From: Bacilli bacterium
GTDB lineage: Bacteria > Bacillota_I > Bacilli_A > RFN20 > CAG-826
Length of the DNA stretch: 11,961 nt
Assembly (NCBI GenBank): GCA_900767605.1
Contig: CAAFZT010000057.1
Coordinates: forward strand, 1 to 11,961
Reading direction: 5' to 3'
The notes under the pieces are model-generated. The model ran no database searches. It saw only the letters and a program-made list of their open reading frames with translations, and had not been told where the DNA came from. Position numbers and translations under genes: made by a program. How positions within the stretch are numbered: the stretch's first letter is position 1; every line of letters starts with the position of its first letter. Of this stretch, positions 1 through 6,121 are shown one piece after another.

Positions 1-20
1 AAGGCTTTTGTTATGAAAAT

Positions 21-46
21 CTCGCCACGGCTTTAACCGCGGCGAG
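21..46 (-). terminator. GC-rich hairpin, possible minus-strand terminator
   Basis: Arms CTCGCC-a-CGG (21-30) and CCG-c-GGCGAG (37-46) pair with one internal mismatch around a six-base loop (ctttaa). Read on the minus strand, the stem is followed by a short T run (ATTTTC), weakly terminator-like. On the plus strand no T tract follows. No minus-strand gene is visible to its right, so it may be a leftover. Confidence 0.3.
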
Positions 47-101
47 AGAATTATATCAAAGGCCCTGCAGGATTGGTTTTTTATCCCTCACGTGCAAATA
101 A

Positions 102-317
102 GAGTTTAAAAATAAAAGAGAAGTTAGCCTGCTTCCTGAGTTGTTGCCTATTTTTTATGGAGAGCGGAAAGAATTGTTGTTAACAAAGATGCTAGACGAA
201 TGCTTGGAATACTCCATTAGCTCAGAAGCGCTCCAGTATTTGATAAATCAGGAGACAGAAAACTTATTTGTCTCACTTGATACGAAATCTCATGAATGGA
301 GATTTGTGTTCCTATAG
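102..317 (+). pseudogene. 3' remnant of an unrecognised gene
   Basis: An open frame follows a stop at 99-101 and ends with TAG at 315-317. It reads like real protein, with segments such as PELLPIFYGERKELLL and QYLINQETENLFVSLD. There is no good start or ribosome site at its left end; the first in-frame ATG is at 189. I therefore read it as a 5'-truncated fossil of about 70 codons. I do not recognise the family. The minus-strand frame that crosses this region also runs through the downstream palindrome and looks like a shadow. Confidence 0.3.
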
Positions 318-357
318 TAAGTGACGAAAGAAATTTAACTGATTTTGATTTTGCTAC

Positions 358-402
358 GAGAGTATCGCGAATCTTGTGTAGAACAGGATTCGCGATACTC
401 TC
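358..402. repeat. Perfect 16-bp inverted repeat with 13-nt loop
   Basis: GAGAGTATCGCGAATC (358-373) and its exact reverse complement (387-402) enclose the 13-nt loop 374-386. No T tract flanks it, so it is not an ordinary terminator. The left arm plus most of the loop recurs at 11844-11871 with a broken right arm. This is therefore a dispersed palindromic element, such as a REP/MITE-like unit or a recombination site, rather than a one-off hairpin. Confidence 0.7.
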
Positions 403-582
403 AGAGCGTATTGATCTAAAAATCATGAATACAGTAACTTCTTCGTGATTGCTATGCATCGAGAAAAGAAACGAGGGTAGCTATCGAGCAAAAATTTGCC
501 TTATGAGGTGTATACTTAAGTCGCGAAAATCCTTTGTGATTCCTGTAGATAAAAACGAAGCGATTTCGAAGGAGATGACAAG
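403..582 (+). promoter_or_regulatory. Leader region and ribosome site of pgmB
   Basis: About 180 bp of upstream sequence carries a TATACT that could be a -10 element at 511-516, but no -35 with good spacing is visible, so the promoter is uncertain. The Shine-Dalgarno AAGGAG (569-574) lies 8 bp before the ATG at 583 and fixes that start. Confidence 0.35.
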
Positions 583-1233
583 ATGAAAAAAGGAATGATC
601 TTTGATTTGGATGGGGTTATTGTCTCAACCGACCATTACCATTATTTGGCCTGGAAAGCGATTGCCGACCAAGAAGGAATCGAATTCAACGAGGAAATCA
701 ATAACCGCCTGCGCGGGGTTTCCCGGATGGCGTCTCTAGAAATTATTTTGGAAAAGGCTTCTCGCCCCTATTCGAAGGAAGAAAAAGAAGCTTTATGCGA
801 GAAGAAGAACGCGATTTACCGGGAGTTTTTGAAGCAACTTCAGCCAAGCGATTGCAGCGAAGACGTTCGTTCCACCTTGAAGGCCCTTCGTGATGCTGGA
901 ATCAAGCTATCCATCGGCAGCGCCTCTAAAAACACCCGATTCATTTTGGAACGAATCCATCTATTGGATGCCTTTGACCAAATCGTGGACGGCACGATGA
1001 TTTCCCATTCTAAGCCTAACCCCGAAGTATTTCTCCTTGCCGCGGAAAAACTTGGCCTCGCTCCTAGCGAATGTGGCGTTGTAGAAGACGCATATGCTGG
1101 AATCGAAGCGGCTAAAGCCGGGGGATTCGAGGCTTATGGAATTGGAGATGCCTCCTATTCTCCCCTTGTCGATCACCCCCTTCATGCCCTTTCTGATTTA
1201 TTGCCCTTTGTATTGAACAAGCAAGCGAACTAA
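583..1233 (+). CDS. pgmB: Beta-phosphoglucomutase, HAD superfamily
   Basis: Predicted to interconvert beta-glucose-1-phosphate and glucose-6-phosphate in the cytoplasm, feeding maltose or trehalose phosphorolysis into glycolysis. The 216-residue length is typical. HAD motifs are intact: nucleophile and acid/base D8 and D10 in FDLDG, S113 in GSASKN, K144 in SHSKPNP, and the Mg-binding pair E168-D169 in VVEDAYAG. The cap domain after residue 14 keeps H20 and RLRGVSR (42-48), which distinguish beta-phosphoglucomutases from other HAD phosphatases. An AAGGAG ribosome site 8 bp upstream supports the ATG. A broken sugar ABC transporter ATPase begins 6 bp after the stop, as in disaccharide-utilisation loci, but the rest of such a locus is not here. 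Confidence 0.93.
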   Translation: MKKGMIFDLDGVIVSTDHYHYLAWKAIADQEGIEFNEEINNRLRGVSRMASLEIILEKASRPYSKEEKEALCEKKNAIYREFLKQLQPSDCSEDVRSTLKALRDAGIKLSIGSASKNTRFILERIHLLDAFDQIVDGTMISHSKPNPEVFLLAAEKLGLAPSECGVVEDAYAGIEAAKAGGFEAYGIGDASYSPLVDHPLHALSDLLPFVLNKQAN

Positions 1234-1239
1234 CCCGCT

Positions 1240-1540
1240 TTGAAGGTAGAACATCTAGATAACATCTATCCCAACGGCTTCGTCTTCAAGCAACAAATTG
1301 ACGCTTTTCGCATGATCGCGGTCTAGAAAACGTCACAAGTGGCAACATTTTGCCGCGTGGAGAGGATGCCACCGACGAAGAGACGCTTCTGCATTGCTCT
1401 TTCCTAAGAAAGAAGAAGGAGATTTGATTCTTTCAACGGAAGGCATTGGCCGCTTCCACAAAGGAGAAGACATTGGTTTGAGTTTCCAAATGGAACACGT
1501 TTGTCTTTTCGATCCGAAAGATGGTCATTCCCTTCTCTGA
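1240..1540 (+). pseudogene. Internally deleted sugar ABC transporter ATPase (MsmX/UgpC/MalK type)
   Basis: A TTG-initiated frame at 1240 reads KVEHLDNIYPNGF, like the N-terminus of carbohydrate ABC ATPases. It then jumps to FRMIA, which in the family follows the Walker A motif, and stops at 1324-1326. The Walker A itself is missing. In another frame (about 1409-1540, TGA stop) the sequence DIGLSFQMEHVCLFDP matches the end of the TOBE-type C-terminal domain of this family. An intact family member is about 360 residues, so most of the middle is deleted and the frame is broken. The protein cannot be functional. Its position after pgmB suggests former co-transcription. Assignment is by recognised pattern only. 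Confidence 0.6.
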
Positions 1541-1543
1541 TTT

Positions 1544-1561
1544 AGCCTTTATTAGGCTTTT
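1544..1561 (+). terminator. Small intrinsic terminator after the ABC ATPase pseudogene
   Basis: Stem AGCCT (1544-1548), loop TTATT, stem AGGCT (1554-1558), then TTT, starting 4 bp after the pseudogene stop. The 5-bp stem is weak, but its placement fits the old end of the pgmB-transporter transcript. Confidence 0.45.
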
Positions 1562-1673
1562 GGGCTTGGCTGTTATTCAACGAAGCCACTTTTTCGTATC
1601 AAACTAGGCAGAGTTTTTTGACCATAAAAATAAGACAAAATTTAAAATGTTTCGGTAACAACGAAATAATTTA

Positions 1674-1765
1674 CCTGAAAAAACGGTAATGAAATGCCTT
1701 AAAAAACGGAAATGAAATACCTGAAAAAACGGTAATAGAAAACCTTAAAAACCGGAAATGAAGGA
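1674..1765. repeat. Four tandem 23-bp repeats
   Basis: Units start at 1674, 1697, 1720 and 1743, each exactly 23 bp. They alternate between CCTGAAAAAACGGTAAT (units 1 and 3) and CCTTAAAAA(A/C)CGGAAAT (units 2 and 4), giving a 46-bp higher-order period. A degenerate partial unit containing TTCGGTAAC precedes the array. It lies 70 bp upstream of the GNAT gene. It is too short and has no spacers for CRISPR, and it resembles the iterated operator-like arrays upstream of two other genes in this window. Confidence 0.8.
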
Positions 1766-1805
1766 TAAAAAATATCGATGATTCCCACTTTTAAAACCTC
1801 TCTCA

Positions 1806-1829
1806 TTAAGGCGAAAAATGCCTTAAAAT
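1806..1829 (+). promoter_or_regulatory. Hairpin and possible -10 element directly upstream of the GNAT gene
   Basis: TTAAGGC (1806-1812) and GCCTTAA (1820-1826) form a perfect 7-bp inverted repeat around a 7-nt loop. Overlapping its right arm, TAAAAT (1824-1829) resembles a -10 box. If used, transcription would begin near the ATG at 1836 and give an almost leaderless mRNA. The only purine-rich element, GAGGG, lies too close to the ATG for a normal ribosome site. No convincing -35 is visible. Confidence 0.3.
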
Positions 1830-1835
1830 GAGGGC

Positions 1836-2318
1836 ATGATTCGCCAAGCAACCCCTACCGATTTCAACGACATCCTGACCATCTATGCATCGGCTAGACG
1901 GTTTATGATGGAGCATGGTAACCCCACCCAATGGGGATCAGCTTATCCTCCCCAAGAAACGATCCTTCAAGATATCAAACAGGGGATTTTATTTGTTTTA
2001 GAAGACGAAGAAGGACTTTATGGGGTCTTTGCCCTTATCGCGGGCGAAGATCCCACTTATCAAACGATTCAAGACGGTTCTTGGGCTTCCGCTTCGCCTT
2101 ATGCAACCCTTCATCGCCTCGCATCAAACCAAAGGCGAAAAGGCGTATTTAACGAATGCCTGGAATACGCGAGATCCCGTTATCATCGCCTTCGCATCGA
2201 TACCCACGAGCAGAATCTAATCATGCGACGGCTAATCCTAAATGCCGGATTTTCTTATCGTGGAAAAATCAAGGTGGAAGACGGCTCATCTCGCCTCGCT
2301 TATGAATGGATTTCATAA
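1836..2318 (+). CDS. GNAT family N-acetyltransferase
   Basis: Predicted cytoplasmic acetyl-CoA-dependent N-acetyltransferase of 160 residues, usual for a single GNAT domain. The N-terminus IRQATPTDFNDILTIY is the typical GNAT beta1-alpha1 opening and supports this start. LYGVFALIAG (about 61-70) corresponds to a central beta strand. Near the C-terminus, LRIDTHEQNLIMRRLILNAGF (about 124-144) matches the conserved end of many unassigned GNATs, where N and the alpha4 helix complete the acetyl-CoA pocket, and is followed by the FSYRGKI strand. Substrate is unknown. There is no good Shine-Dalgarno; a near-leaderless transcript is possible. The gene is followed after 59 bp by a lipoprotein gene on the same strand with its own strong ribosome site. 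Confidence 0.85.
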   Translation: MIRQATPTDFNDILTIYASARRFMMEHGNPTQWGSAYPPQETILQDIKQGILFVLEDEEGLYGVFALIAGEDPTYQTIQDGSWASASPYATLHRLASNQRRKGVFNECLEYARSRYHRLRIDTHEQNLIMRRLILNAGFSYRGKIKVEDGSSRLAYEWIS

Positions 2319-2377
2319 ACTCGTTATTTTGCTAAAATAAGGTATCCGATTTCGAACCCTACTTAGGAGGATCCGAT

Positions 2378-3448
2378 ATGAAAAACCCTAGACGAGCCCC
2401 GCTTCTTGCTTTATCCATTTTAGGCGTTCTAACGACGATGAGTTTATCTTCTTGCGGACCCATCGCGGAGGAACCCCGTGCCCCCGGGCTATATGCTTCC
2501 TTAAAAATCCTCGGGGAAGAATCTACCCCGATACACTGGGAGAATGAAGAGAAGGAGACCTGCTATCTAGTCAGCTCGTTCCTAGACTTAGAACTAGAAT
2601 TCTCCTTTGTTCCTCCAGAAGGAAGTGAAGCGACTTTTCAAGGCGACTGCATGAAGTTCACAGGGAAATTCATCAACGCCTCCTATTCTTATAATGAGGA
2701 TCAAATTCCCTTATATCGCCTTCATTTCAACACTGCGTTTACGGGAAATTACCGCCTCGATTATTCCTTTGAAGATTACGCGGGCCATTTGAATTTTGTC
2801 GTGGATGATGACTCGGATAGCTGGAAGAAATATCGGACCAGCCTAAAAGAAGTGGTCCCCTGGGCGAAGACCCTAGAAAAAAGCGAGATAGAGTCGATCC
2901 GATTTGAATTCGAAAATGCAAGCTCAGGCCCTTCTAGTTTCCGGCGCATTGATTACGTAAACGAAGCAAAAGAAATCGATAAGGCTTATTCCTATTTAGA
3001 TAGCATCCTTTATTCGACCAACCAAATGGACCTCATCGCCCCCGGGACTGGCAATACGCACCTCACCTATCTTCTCTCCAATTCTAGAAGCGAAACCCTT
3101 AGGTTTACAGGGCGTTATTTTGCTTTTGATGGCCATGATTACCGGATTAAAGACACTTATTCTTTGCCGGAGAATCCTCTCGAAACCCGTTATGGATTCC
3201 AACGGTATGGAAATAACATCCACGCGGTGAAAACTTCGGACTCCTCTTCTACCCCCATCGATTACCTTTATGACCTGGAATTCGTCAAATGGCCTAGCGA
3301 AGATAGTTACGACGCAAATTCCCCCGCGATTTATCAAATCGAGGGCTATGTTGGAGAATCCATCGAAGTCTATTCTTCAACCCGTTTCCAATATCAAAAT
3401 CGGATGTATCAAATCCGTTCTACGAAGAATTTCTCGAGTTTATTTTAG
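2378..3448 (+). CDS. Predicted lipoprotein of unknown function
   Basis: A 356-residue protein with a lipoprotein signal peptide: positive start (KNPRR), hydrophobic stretch 8-23, and lipobox LSSC with the lipidated cysteine at residue 26. It should be anchored on the outer face of the cytoplasmic membrane. The mature part is acidic and rich in S, Y, D and E, with beta-strand-like segments such as YRLDYSFEDYAGHLNFVVDDD. No enzyme motif or solute-binding signature is recognised, and no later membrane segment is seen. A perfect AGGAGG (2365-2370) lies 7 bp before the ATG. A weak -10-like TAAAAT (2333-2338) lies in the gap after the GNAT gene, so it may have its own promoter. The neighbours give no functional clue. 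Confidence 0.8.
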   Translation: MKNPRRAPLLALSILGVLTTMSLSSCGPIAEEPRAPGLYASLKILGEESTPIHWENEEKETCYLVSSFLDLELEFSFVPPEGSEATFQGDCMKFTGKFINASYSYNEDQIPLYRLHFNTAFTGNYRLDYSFEDYAGHLNFVVDDDSDSWKKYRTSLKEVVPWAKTLEKSEIESIRFEFENASSGPSSFRRIDYVNEAKEIDKAYSYLDSILYSTNQMDLIAPGTGNTHLTYLLSNSRSETLRFTGRYFAFDGHDYRIKDTYSLPENPLETRYGFQRYGNNIHAVKTSDSSSTPIDYLYDLEFVKWPSEDSYDANSPAIYQIEGYVGESIEVYSSTRFQYQNRMYQIRSTKNFSSLF

Positions 3449-3450
3449 CA

Positions 3451-3487
3451 AAAGCCGAGCCAAAGAAGCGGAAGCTTCCGGCTCTTT
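3451..3487. terminator. Palindromic hairpin after the lipoprotein gene
   Basis: GAGCC (3457-3461) pairs with GGCTC (3480-3484), and the interior contains the palindrome GGAAGCTTCC (3470-3479). Flanking AAA/TTT can extend the stem. It begins 3 bp past the stop of the lipoprotein gene. On the plus strand there is little T tract (CTTTGC); on the minus strand TTTT follows. It may act as a weak, possibly bidirectional, terminator. Confidence 0.35.
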
Positions 3488-3603
3488 GCACCAAGGGAAA
3501 TTGATCCTCCAGATGATTTTGGGGGCTTTTCCGCAGGCGAAGATAATCCCGGTGGTTAAGCAATCGATGAAGGCGGGGTTCCCCCTTACAAAGCAAAGGG
3601 TTA

Positions 3604-3962
3604 ATGCAACGTTCGAAGGCATTTTGTTTCAAGAAGATTCATAAACGGGGTGACGATCAAGGAATAAAGGGAATGCCGTCCAGGAACACTTTTCTTGTCG
3701 CAAAAGATTTCCTTTTTGAAGAAGAGCATCTTATTGGGGTCCCAAGCCCTTCATCAAGACTTATGGAACGGCTTTTGCCCATATTAAAAACCATGTGAAC
3801 TTGCTTCTTTTCACGCTTGTTTTATACATTGGCCAAACGAATAAGATTGCCTCATTCCGGAACGATAGTTCGTTCTTTCAGGCGAAGTATCGCCCGTCCA
3901 TGGTGGCCAGTGAATTTGTTGAAAAAGATGAACGGATAATTATTAGTTGTTCATTTTATTGA
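3604..3962 (+). pseudogene. Frame-broken fossil of an unrecognised gene
   Basis: One frame from 3604 reads NTFLVAKDFLFEEEHLIGVP. Near 3747 the protein-like reading shifts to another frame and continues as FIKTYGTAFAHIKNHVN and FRNDSSFFQAKYRPSMVASE until a TGA at 3960-3962. A one-frame slip around 3747 would join them into a single reading of roughly 110 residues. There is no ribosome site at the left end. I do not recognise the family. The evidence is the protein-like composition only. Confidence 0.3.
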
Positions 3963-4021
3963 AGAAAACCATTAAAAACTTAGTATTTTTTACAGTGCCA
4001 CTGCAAATTTTACTAAAAATA

Positions 4022-4043
4022 GGCCGGCATACTTTAACCGGCC
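4022..4043 (-). terminator. GGCCGG/CCGGCC hairpin, terminator-like on minus strand
   Basis: Perfect 6-bp GC stem (4022-4027 with 4038-4043) around a 10-nt loop. On the minus strand it is followed by TATTTTTAG, which is terminator-like. On the plus strand no T tract follows. No minus-strand gene to its right needs it. Its loop shares CTTTAA with the hairpin at 21-46. Confidence 0.35.
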
Positions 4044-4102
4044 AACGGAATTTTGAACGCTTCTTTGTTGCCATCCTCTTCGATTCGCCCCACAATGTGG
4101 CC

Positions 4103-5002
4103 ATGTTAACGACGTTTGATTACGTATCCGCCCGCTTGGATATTCGCTTCAAGAAGAAGCACGGCTCTTTACTAGCCAATGCGATTTGGAATCGCGTGGG
4201 GGAACCTCTTATCCCCTTCCGCACCGATCAATTTCTTCTCACGGAATCGGGTTACCAACTCGTGGACCTCTATTTCCCCTCCCTCCGCTATGGAGTCATG
4301 CTGCTAGATGAGGATTATGAAGCCCCAACCCTCAAAGATCTCGCCCCCATCGACGCGGTCTATGGATGCGCCTATATCTTCGCTAATTCTAATGAACTAA
4401 CGTTAAAAACCCTTCAAGGACCCCGCGAGAATAAAACTTTTGACATGAAATCCTTTTTCGTTCAAGTCGATTTCATTGCCCAAGAGATCAAATCCCTCTA
4501 TGCAGCAAGTTCCAAAAAGGTCTTGGAATTCGATGAAACGGCTCACCGCATCCAAATGAAGCAAGAAAAAGAAGTGGTCCGGGGCGATGAATTCCTCTCC
4601 CTTGCCGAAGTCGTCTCCTGCTTTGATGAAGTGACCCCCTCATTCTTCCGTTCCACTTATTGGCTCCGGAAAGGAATGATATGGTCCCCAAGCTTATCCC
4701 TTCATGGTTCTGCTCGCGATGGGTGTTTGGTATACGTGTCCCAAGATTTAAATACCGTAGAAGAACTCGCGGACCGCAATCCCGAAAGAGCCCGCGAATT
4801 GTTCAACGCGGAAAAAGAAAATAACACCCCCCGTTATCTCTTCCTCCGCTGTCACGATTTAACCTTGCTTTCGCCCCGGGTGTTTTTAGGCGCCTATCAA
4901 GCGGATTCCTATAATGAAAATAGCAATACCGTCGTTTGGAAGCTCTGTTCCACCCGCTTATCCTACGAAGAAAATAAGTTAGATGCTCCGTTAACCTTCT
5001 AA
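4103..5002 (+). CDS. Unassigned protein, possible degenerate PD-(D/E)XK nuclease
   Basis: From the ATG at 4103 this gives 299 residues. The frame is open from a TTG at 3947, but the extra N-terminal part crosses the GC hairpin at 4022-4043 and reads like intergenic DNA. Neither start has a clear ribosome site, so the 5' end may have been damaged. The segment VDLYFPSLRYGVMLLDEDYE resembles the core strand pair of PD-(D/E)XK nucleases, where the second strand usually carries E-x-(D/E/K) followed by a YH-like motif. Here the expected acidic residue after YGV is M and the histidine is E, so catalysis may be lost. The C-terminal VFLGAYQADSYNENS with VVWKL recalls a small beta-barrel reader module. 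Both comparisons are from memory of fold patterns and are weak. The gene ends 53 bp before tRNA-Pro. Confidence 0.55.
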   Translation: MLTTFDYVSARLDIRFKKKHGSLLANAIWNRVGEPLIPFRTDQFLLTESGYQLVDLYFPSLRYGVMLLDEDYEAPTLKDLAPIDAVYGCAYIFANSNELTLKTLQGPRENKTFDMKSFFVQVDFIAQEIKSLYAASSKKVLEFDETAHRIQMKQEKEVVRGDEFLSLAEVVSCFDEVTPSFFRSTYWLRKGMIWSPSLSLHGSARDGCLVYVSQDLNTVEELADRNPERARELFNAEKENNTPRYLFLRCHDLTLLSPRVFLGAYQADSYNENSNTVVWKLCSTRLSYEENKLDAPLTF

Positions 5003-5016
5003 AAAGCCGATTCATC

Positions 5017-5045
5017 TTGCAAATAAGGTTCAATGCGCGGAAAAT
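5017..5045 (+). promoter_or_regulatory. Possible tRNA-Pro promoter
   Basis: TTGCAA (5017-5022), a 17-bp spacer, then GAAAAT (5040-5045) form an imperfect sigma-70-like pair. Initiation would fall only a few bases before the mature tRNA 5' end at 5056, as expected for a single tRNA gene. Confidence 0.35.
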
Positions 5046-5055
5046 AACAGGGCTT

Positions 5056-5133
5056 CGGGATGTAGCGAAGCTTGGTTATCGCGTCTGCTTTGGGAGCAGA
5101 AGACCATCGGTTCGAATCCGATCATCCCGACCA
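5056..5133 (+). tRNA. tRNA-Pro, anticodon UGG
   Basis: Acceptor arms CGGGATG (5056-5062) and CATCCCG (5123-5129) pair perfectly, followed by discriminator A (5130) and an encoded CCA (5131-5133). The anticodon stem TCTGC/GCAGA encloses the loop TTTGGGA with anticodon TGG, which reads proline CCN codons. The T-arm carries GGTTCGAATCC. All arms look intact. A strong terminator follows 13 bp downstream, so this is a single-tRNA transcript. Confidence 0.95.
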
Positions 5134-5146
5134 CGTTGCACGAATG

Positions 5147-5176
5147 GACTTGATGTTTGGCATCAGGTCTTTTTTT
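5147..5176 (+). terminator. Intrinsic terminator of tRNA-Pro
   Basis: GACTTGATG (5147-5155) pairs with CATCAGGTC (5161-5169), nine base pairs including one G-U, around a 5-nt loop. It is followed by seven T (5170-5176), a classic Rho-independent terminator. Confidence 0.93.
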
Positions 5177-5245
5177 GTTTCTTTGCCCTTTTTGACGATA
5201 AAAAACATCCCGACCAATAAATGTGGTTTGAAAATTCAACGGGAC

Positions 5246-5272
5246 GTGACAACGGGGCGAGAATTTTATAAT
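5246..5272 (+). promoter_or_regulatory. Probable promoter of the small membrane protein gene
   Basis: A consensus -10 TATAAT (5267-5272) lies 15 bp after GTGACA (5246-5251), a fair -35 match with short spacing. It lies about 55 bp before the ATG at 5329 and just beyond the tRNA terminator, so the downstream gene needs its own promoter. Confidence 0.45.
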
Positions 5273-5328
5273 CTAATCAAGCGCCGTGGCTCAAAAAATA
5301 GGCGGTTATTCGACTAGGGTTAATACAA

Positions 5329-5526
5329 ATGAAAACTCGTAAAATCATCGGCTCCATATTTATCGTCGTTTTTGTTCTCTTGCTCGCGACGGGGATATGG
5401 GCTTTTGTTACGGGGATTCGTTCGGGGAACGTTAACTTTATCCTTGGACCTTTATTTGGAATTGCTTCTCTATTCATTGGAGTAGGCTTTTTGATTGCTG
5501 GATTAATCATGGTGATTAAAAAGTAG
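5329..5526 (+). CDS. Small membrane protein with two predicted transmembrane helices
   Basis: A 65-residue protein starting KTRK. Two hydrophobic segments, about residues 7-28 and 38-62, are separated by a short polar turn (TGIRSGNVN), and the protein ends in a basic KK. This predicts a hairpin in the cytoplasmic membrane with both ends inside. The glycine-rich second helix recalls many small bacterial membrane proteins without assigned function. The ribosome site is weak (AGGGT about 10 bp upstream), but a good upstream -10 supports expression. It stands alone between the tRNA terminator and the first structured RNA element. Function unknown. Confidence 0.65.
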   Translation: MKTRKIIGSIFIVVFVLLLATGIWAFVTGIRSGNVNFILGPLFGIASLFIGVGFLIAGLIMVIKK

Positions 5527-5698
5527 GTTCAAGTCTTCTGATTTTAACAATTCCGCGTCCAAGAATGGTTTTAACCGAATGGCATTACCGCGGCTTGTTT
5601 CGATAATATTTTCCGAGGGCAAGGGGTGAATGTGTTTTTATGTGATGCCAGGAACGTTTTTTGCTGCTGACGGTGCTTTGAAAATGCAATCAAACATT

Positions 5699-5826
5699 GA
5701 TAAGAACTTGTAATTTGTTAATGACTTCGTATTATCTAAGTGGGCGAAGGGGAAACCTGGGGGTCCATCACAATGCCGGAAAAGTTCCGGTTTTTATTTA
5801 TGAGAAAAAAGGAGTGATCCTCCCAC
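5699..5826 (+). ncRNA. Repeated putative structured RNA element, copy 1, with terminator
   Basis: Nearly the same sequence recurs at 9834-9963. Conserved blocks include TAAGAACTTGTAATTTGTT and AAGTGGGCGAAGGGG, the latter continuing into AAACCTGGGGGTCCATC. Possible helices: ACTT with AAGT closing the 5' domain, and TGGGC with GTCCA around an inner GG/CC pair. A terminator-like hairpin follows: CCGGAA (5776-5781), loop AAG, TTCCGG (5785-5790), then TTTTT. After it a conserved ATTTATG and a GGAG/CTCC hairpin (about 5811-5823) appear. It matches no riboswitch or RNA family I recognise. It could be a small RNA, an attenuator or riboswitch, or part of a mobile cassette. Confidence 0.6.
5776..5795 (+). 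terminator. Terminator hairpin of RNA element copy 1
   Basis: A 6-bp perfect stem CCGGAA/TTCCGG with a 3-nt loop is followed by five T. The equivalent stem in copy 2 differs by compensatory changes, which supports real pairing. Confidence 0.7.
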
Positions 5827-5866
5827 TGAATGAGGGGGTCCCTTGATTTACTGAACTGGATTTAGG

Positions 5867-6098
5867 ATTTTTGCCATCCTGGTCTTCAAAGTGGCAAAAA
5901 TGATGGCAAAAATGTTCTAAAAACACGGGTTAATCGTCTTACTTTTTGTAGCAAAACTTAGAAAACATTAGAAATTACGCTGTATTTTTGTAAAAAAAGA
6001 AAAGGAATTTCCTTACTTTGGCAAAAATCCTGTAGAATGGCAAAAACGATGGCAAAAATCATAAAAAATGGCAAAAATCTTTAGAAGGTGGCAAAAAT
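5867..6098 (+). repeat. TGGCAAAAAT repeat array upstream of the AlbA_2 gene
   Basis: Seven direct copies of TGGCAAAAAT (one ending in C) begin at 5892, 5904, 6019, 6038, 6050, 6069 and 6089. One inverted copy, ATTTTTGCCA, lies at 5867-5876. Start-to-start spacings within clusters are 12 bp or 19-20 bp. The copy at 6089 sits in the spacer of the predicted promoter and the copy at 6069 abuts its -35. The layout suggests operators, probably for the winged-helix protein encoded downstream. The ~100-bp gap 5914-6018 is AT-rich and holds nothing else I recognise. Confidence 0.8.
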
Positions 6099-6121
6099 AA
6101 TGTATAATGATGGCAAGGAGG
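6080..6121 (+). promoter_or_regulatory. Promoter and ribosome site of the AlbA_2 gene
   Basis: A perfect -10 TATAAT (6103-6108) lies 17 bp after a weak -35 TTTAGA (6080-6085). Shine-Dalgarno AAGGAGG (6115-6121) is 5 bp before the ATG at 6127 and decides that start over an in-frame GTG at 6088, which lies upstream of the -10. The last TGGCAAAAAT copy occupies the spacer, so a bound regulator would block RNA polymerase. Confidence 0.7.

Larger units (their letters stand above)
3449..4102. other. Gene-poor, decayed intergenic stretch
   Basis: About 650 bp without a convincing intact gene. It holds the palindrome at 3451-3487, a protein-like but frame-broken stretch (3604-3962) and a hairpin at 4022-4043. 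Overlapping minus-strand frames at 3420-3632 look faintly protein-like but have no clear start site, and one overlaps the lipoprotein 3' end. I treat them as shadows or fossils. Confidence 0.5.

Noticed and set aside
217..459. Minus-strand 80-codon frame
   Set aside because: It runs through the perfect palindrome and opposite a more protein-like plus-strand remnant; no ribosome site.
1674..1765. CRISPR-like array (four regular repeats)
   Set aside because: The 23-bp units are directly contiguous with no unique spacers and no cas genes; it is a simple tandem repeat.
2739..3337. Minus-strand frames inside the lipoprotein gene
   Set aside because: They are shadows of a gene with a clear signal peptide and AGGAGG ribosome site.
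5017..5317. Short frames across the tRNA-Pro gene
   Set aside because: They overlap the tRNA and its terminator and have no coding signals.
5699..5826. tmRNA, SRP RNA, RNase P or T-box leader
   Set aside because: None of the hallmark motifs (tRNA-like ends with tag peptide, GGAAG tetraloop helix, P4 core, AGGGTGGNACCGCG) is present.
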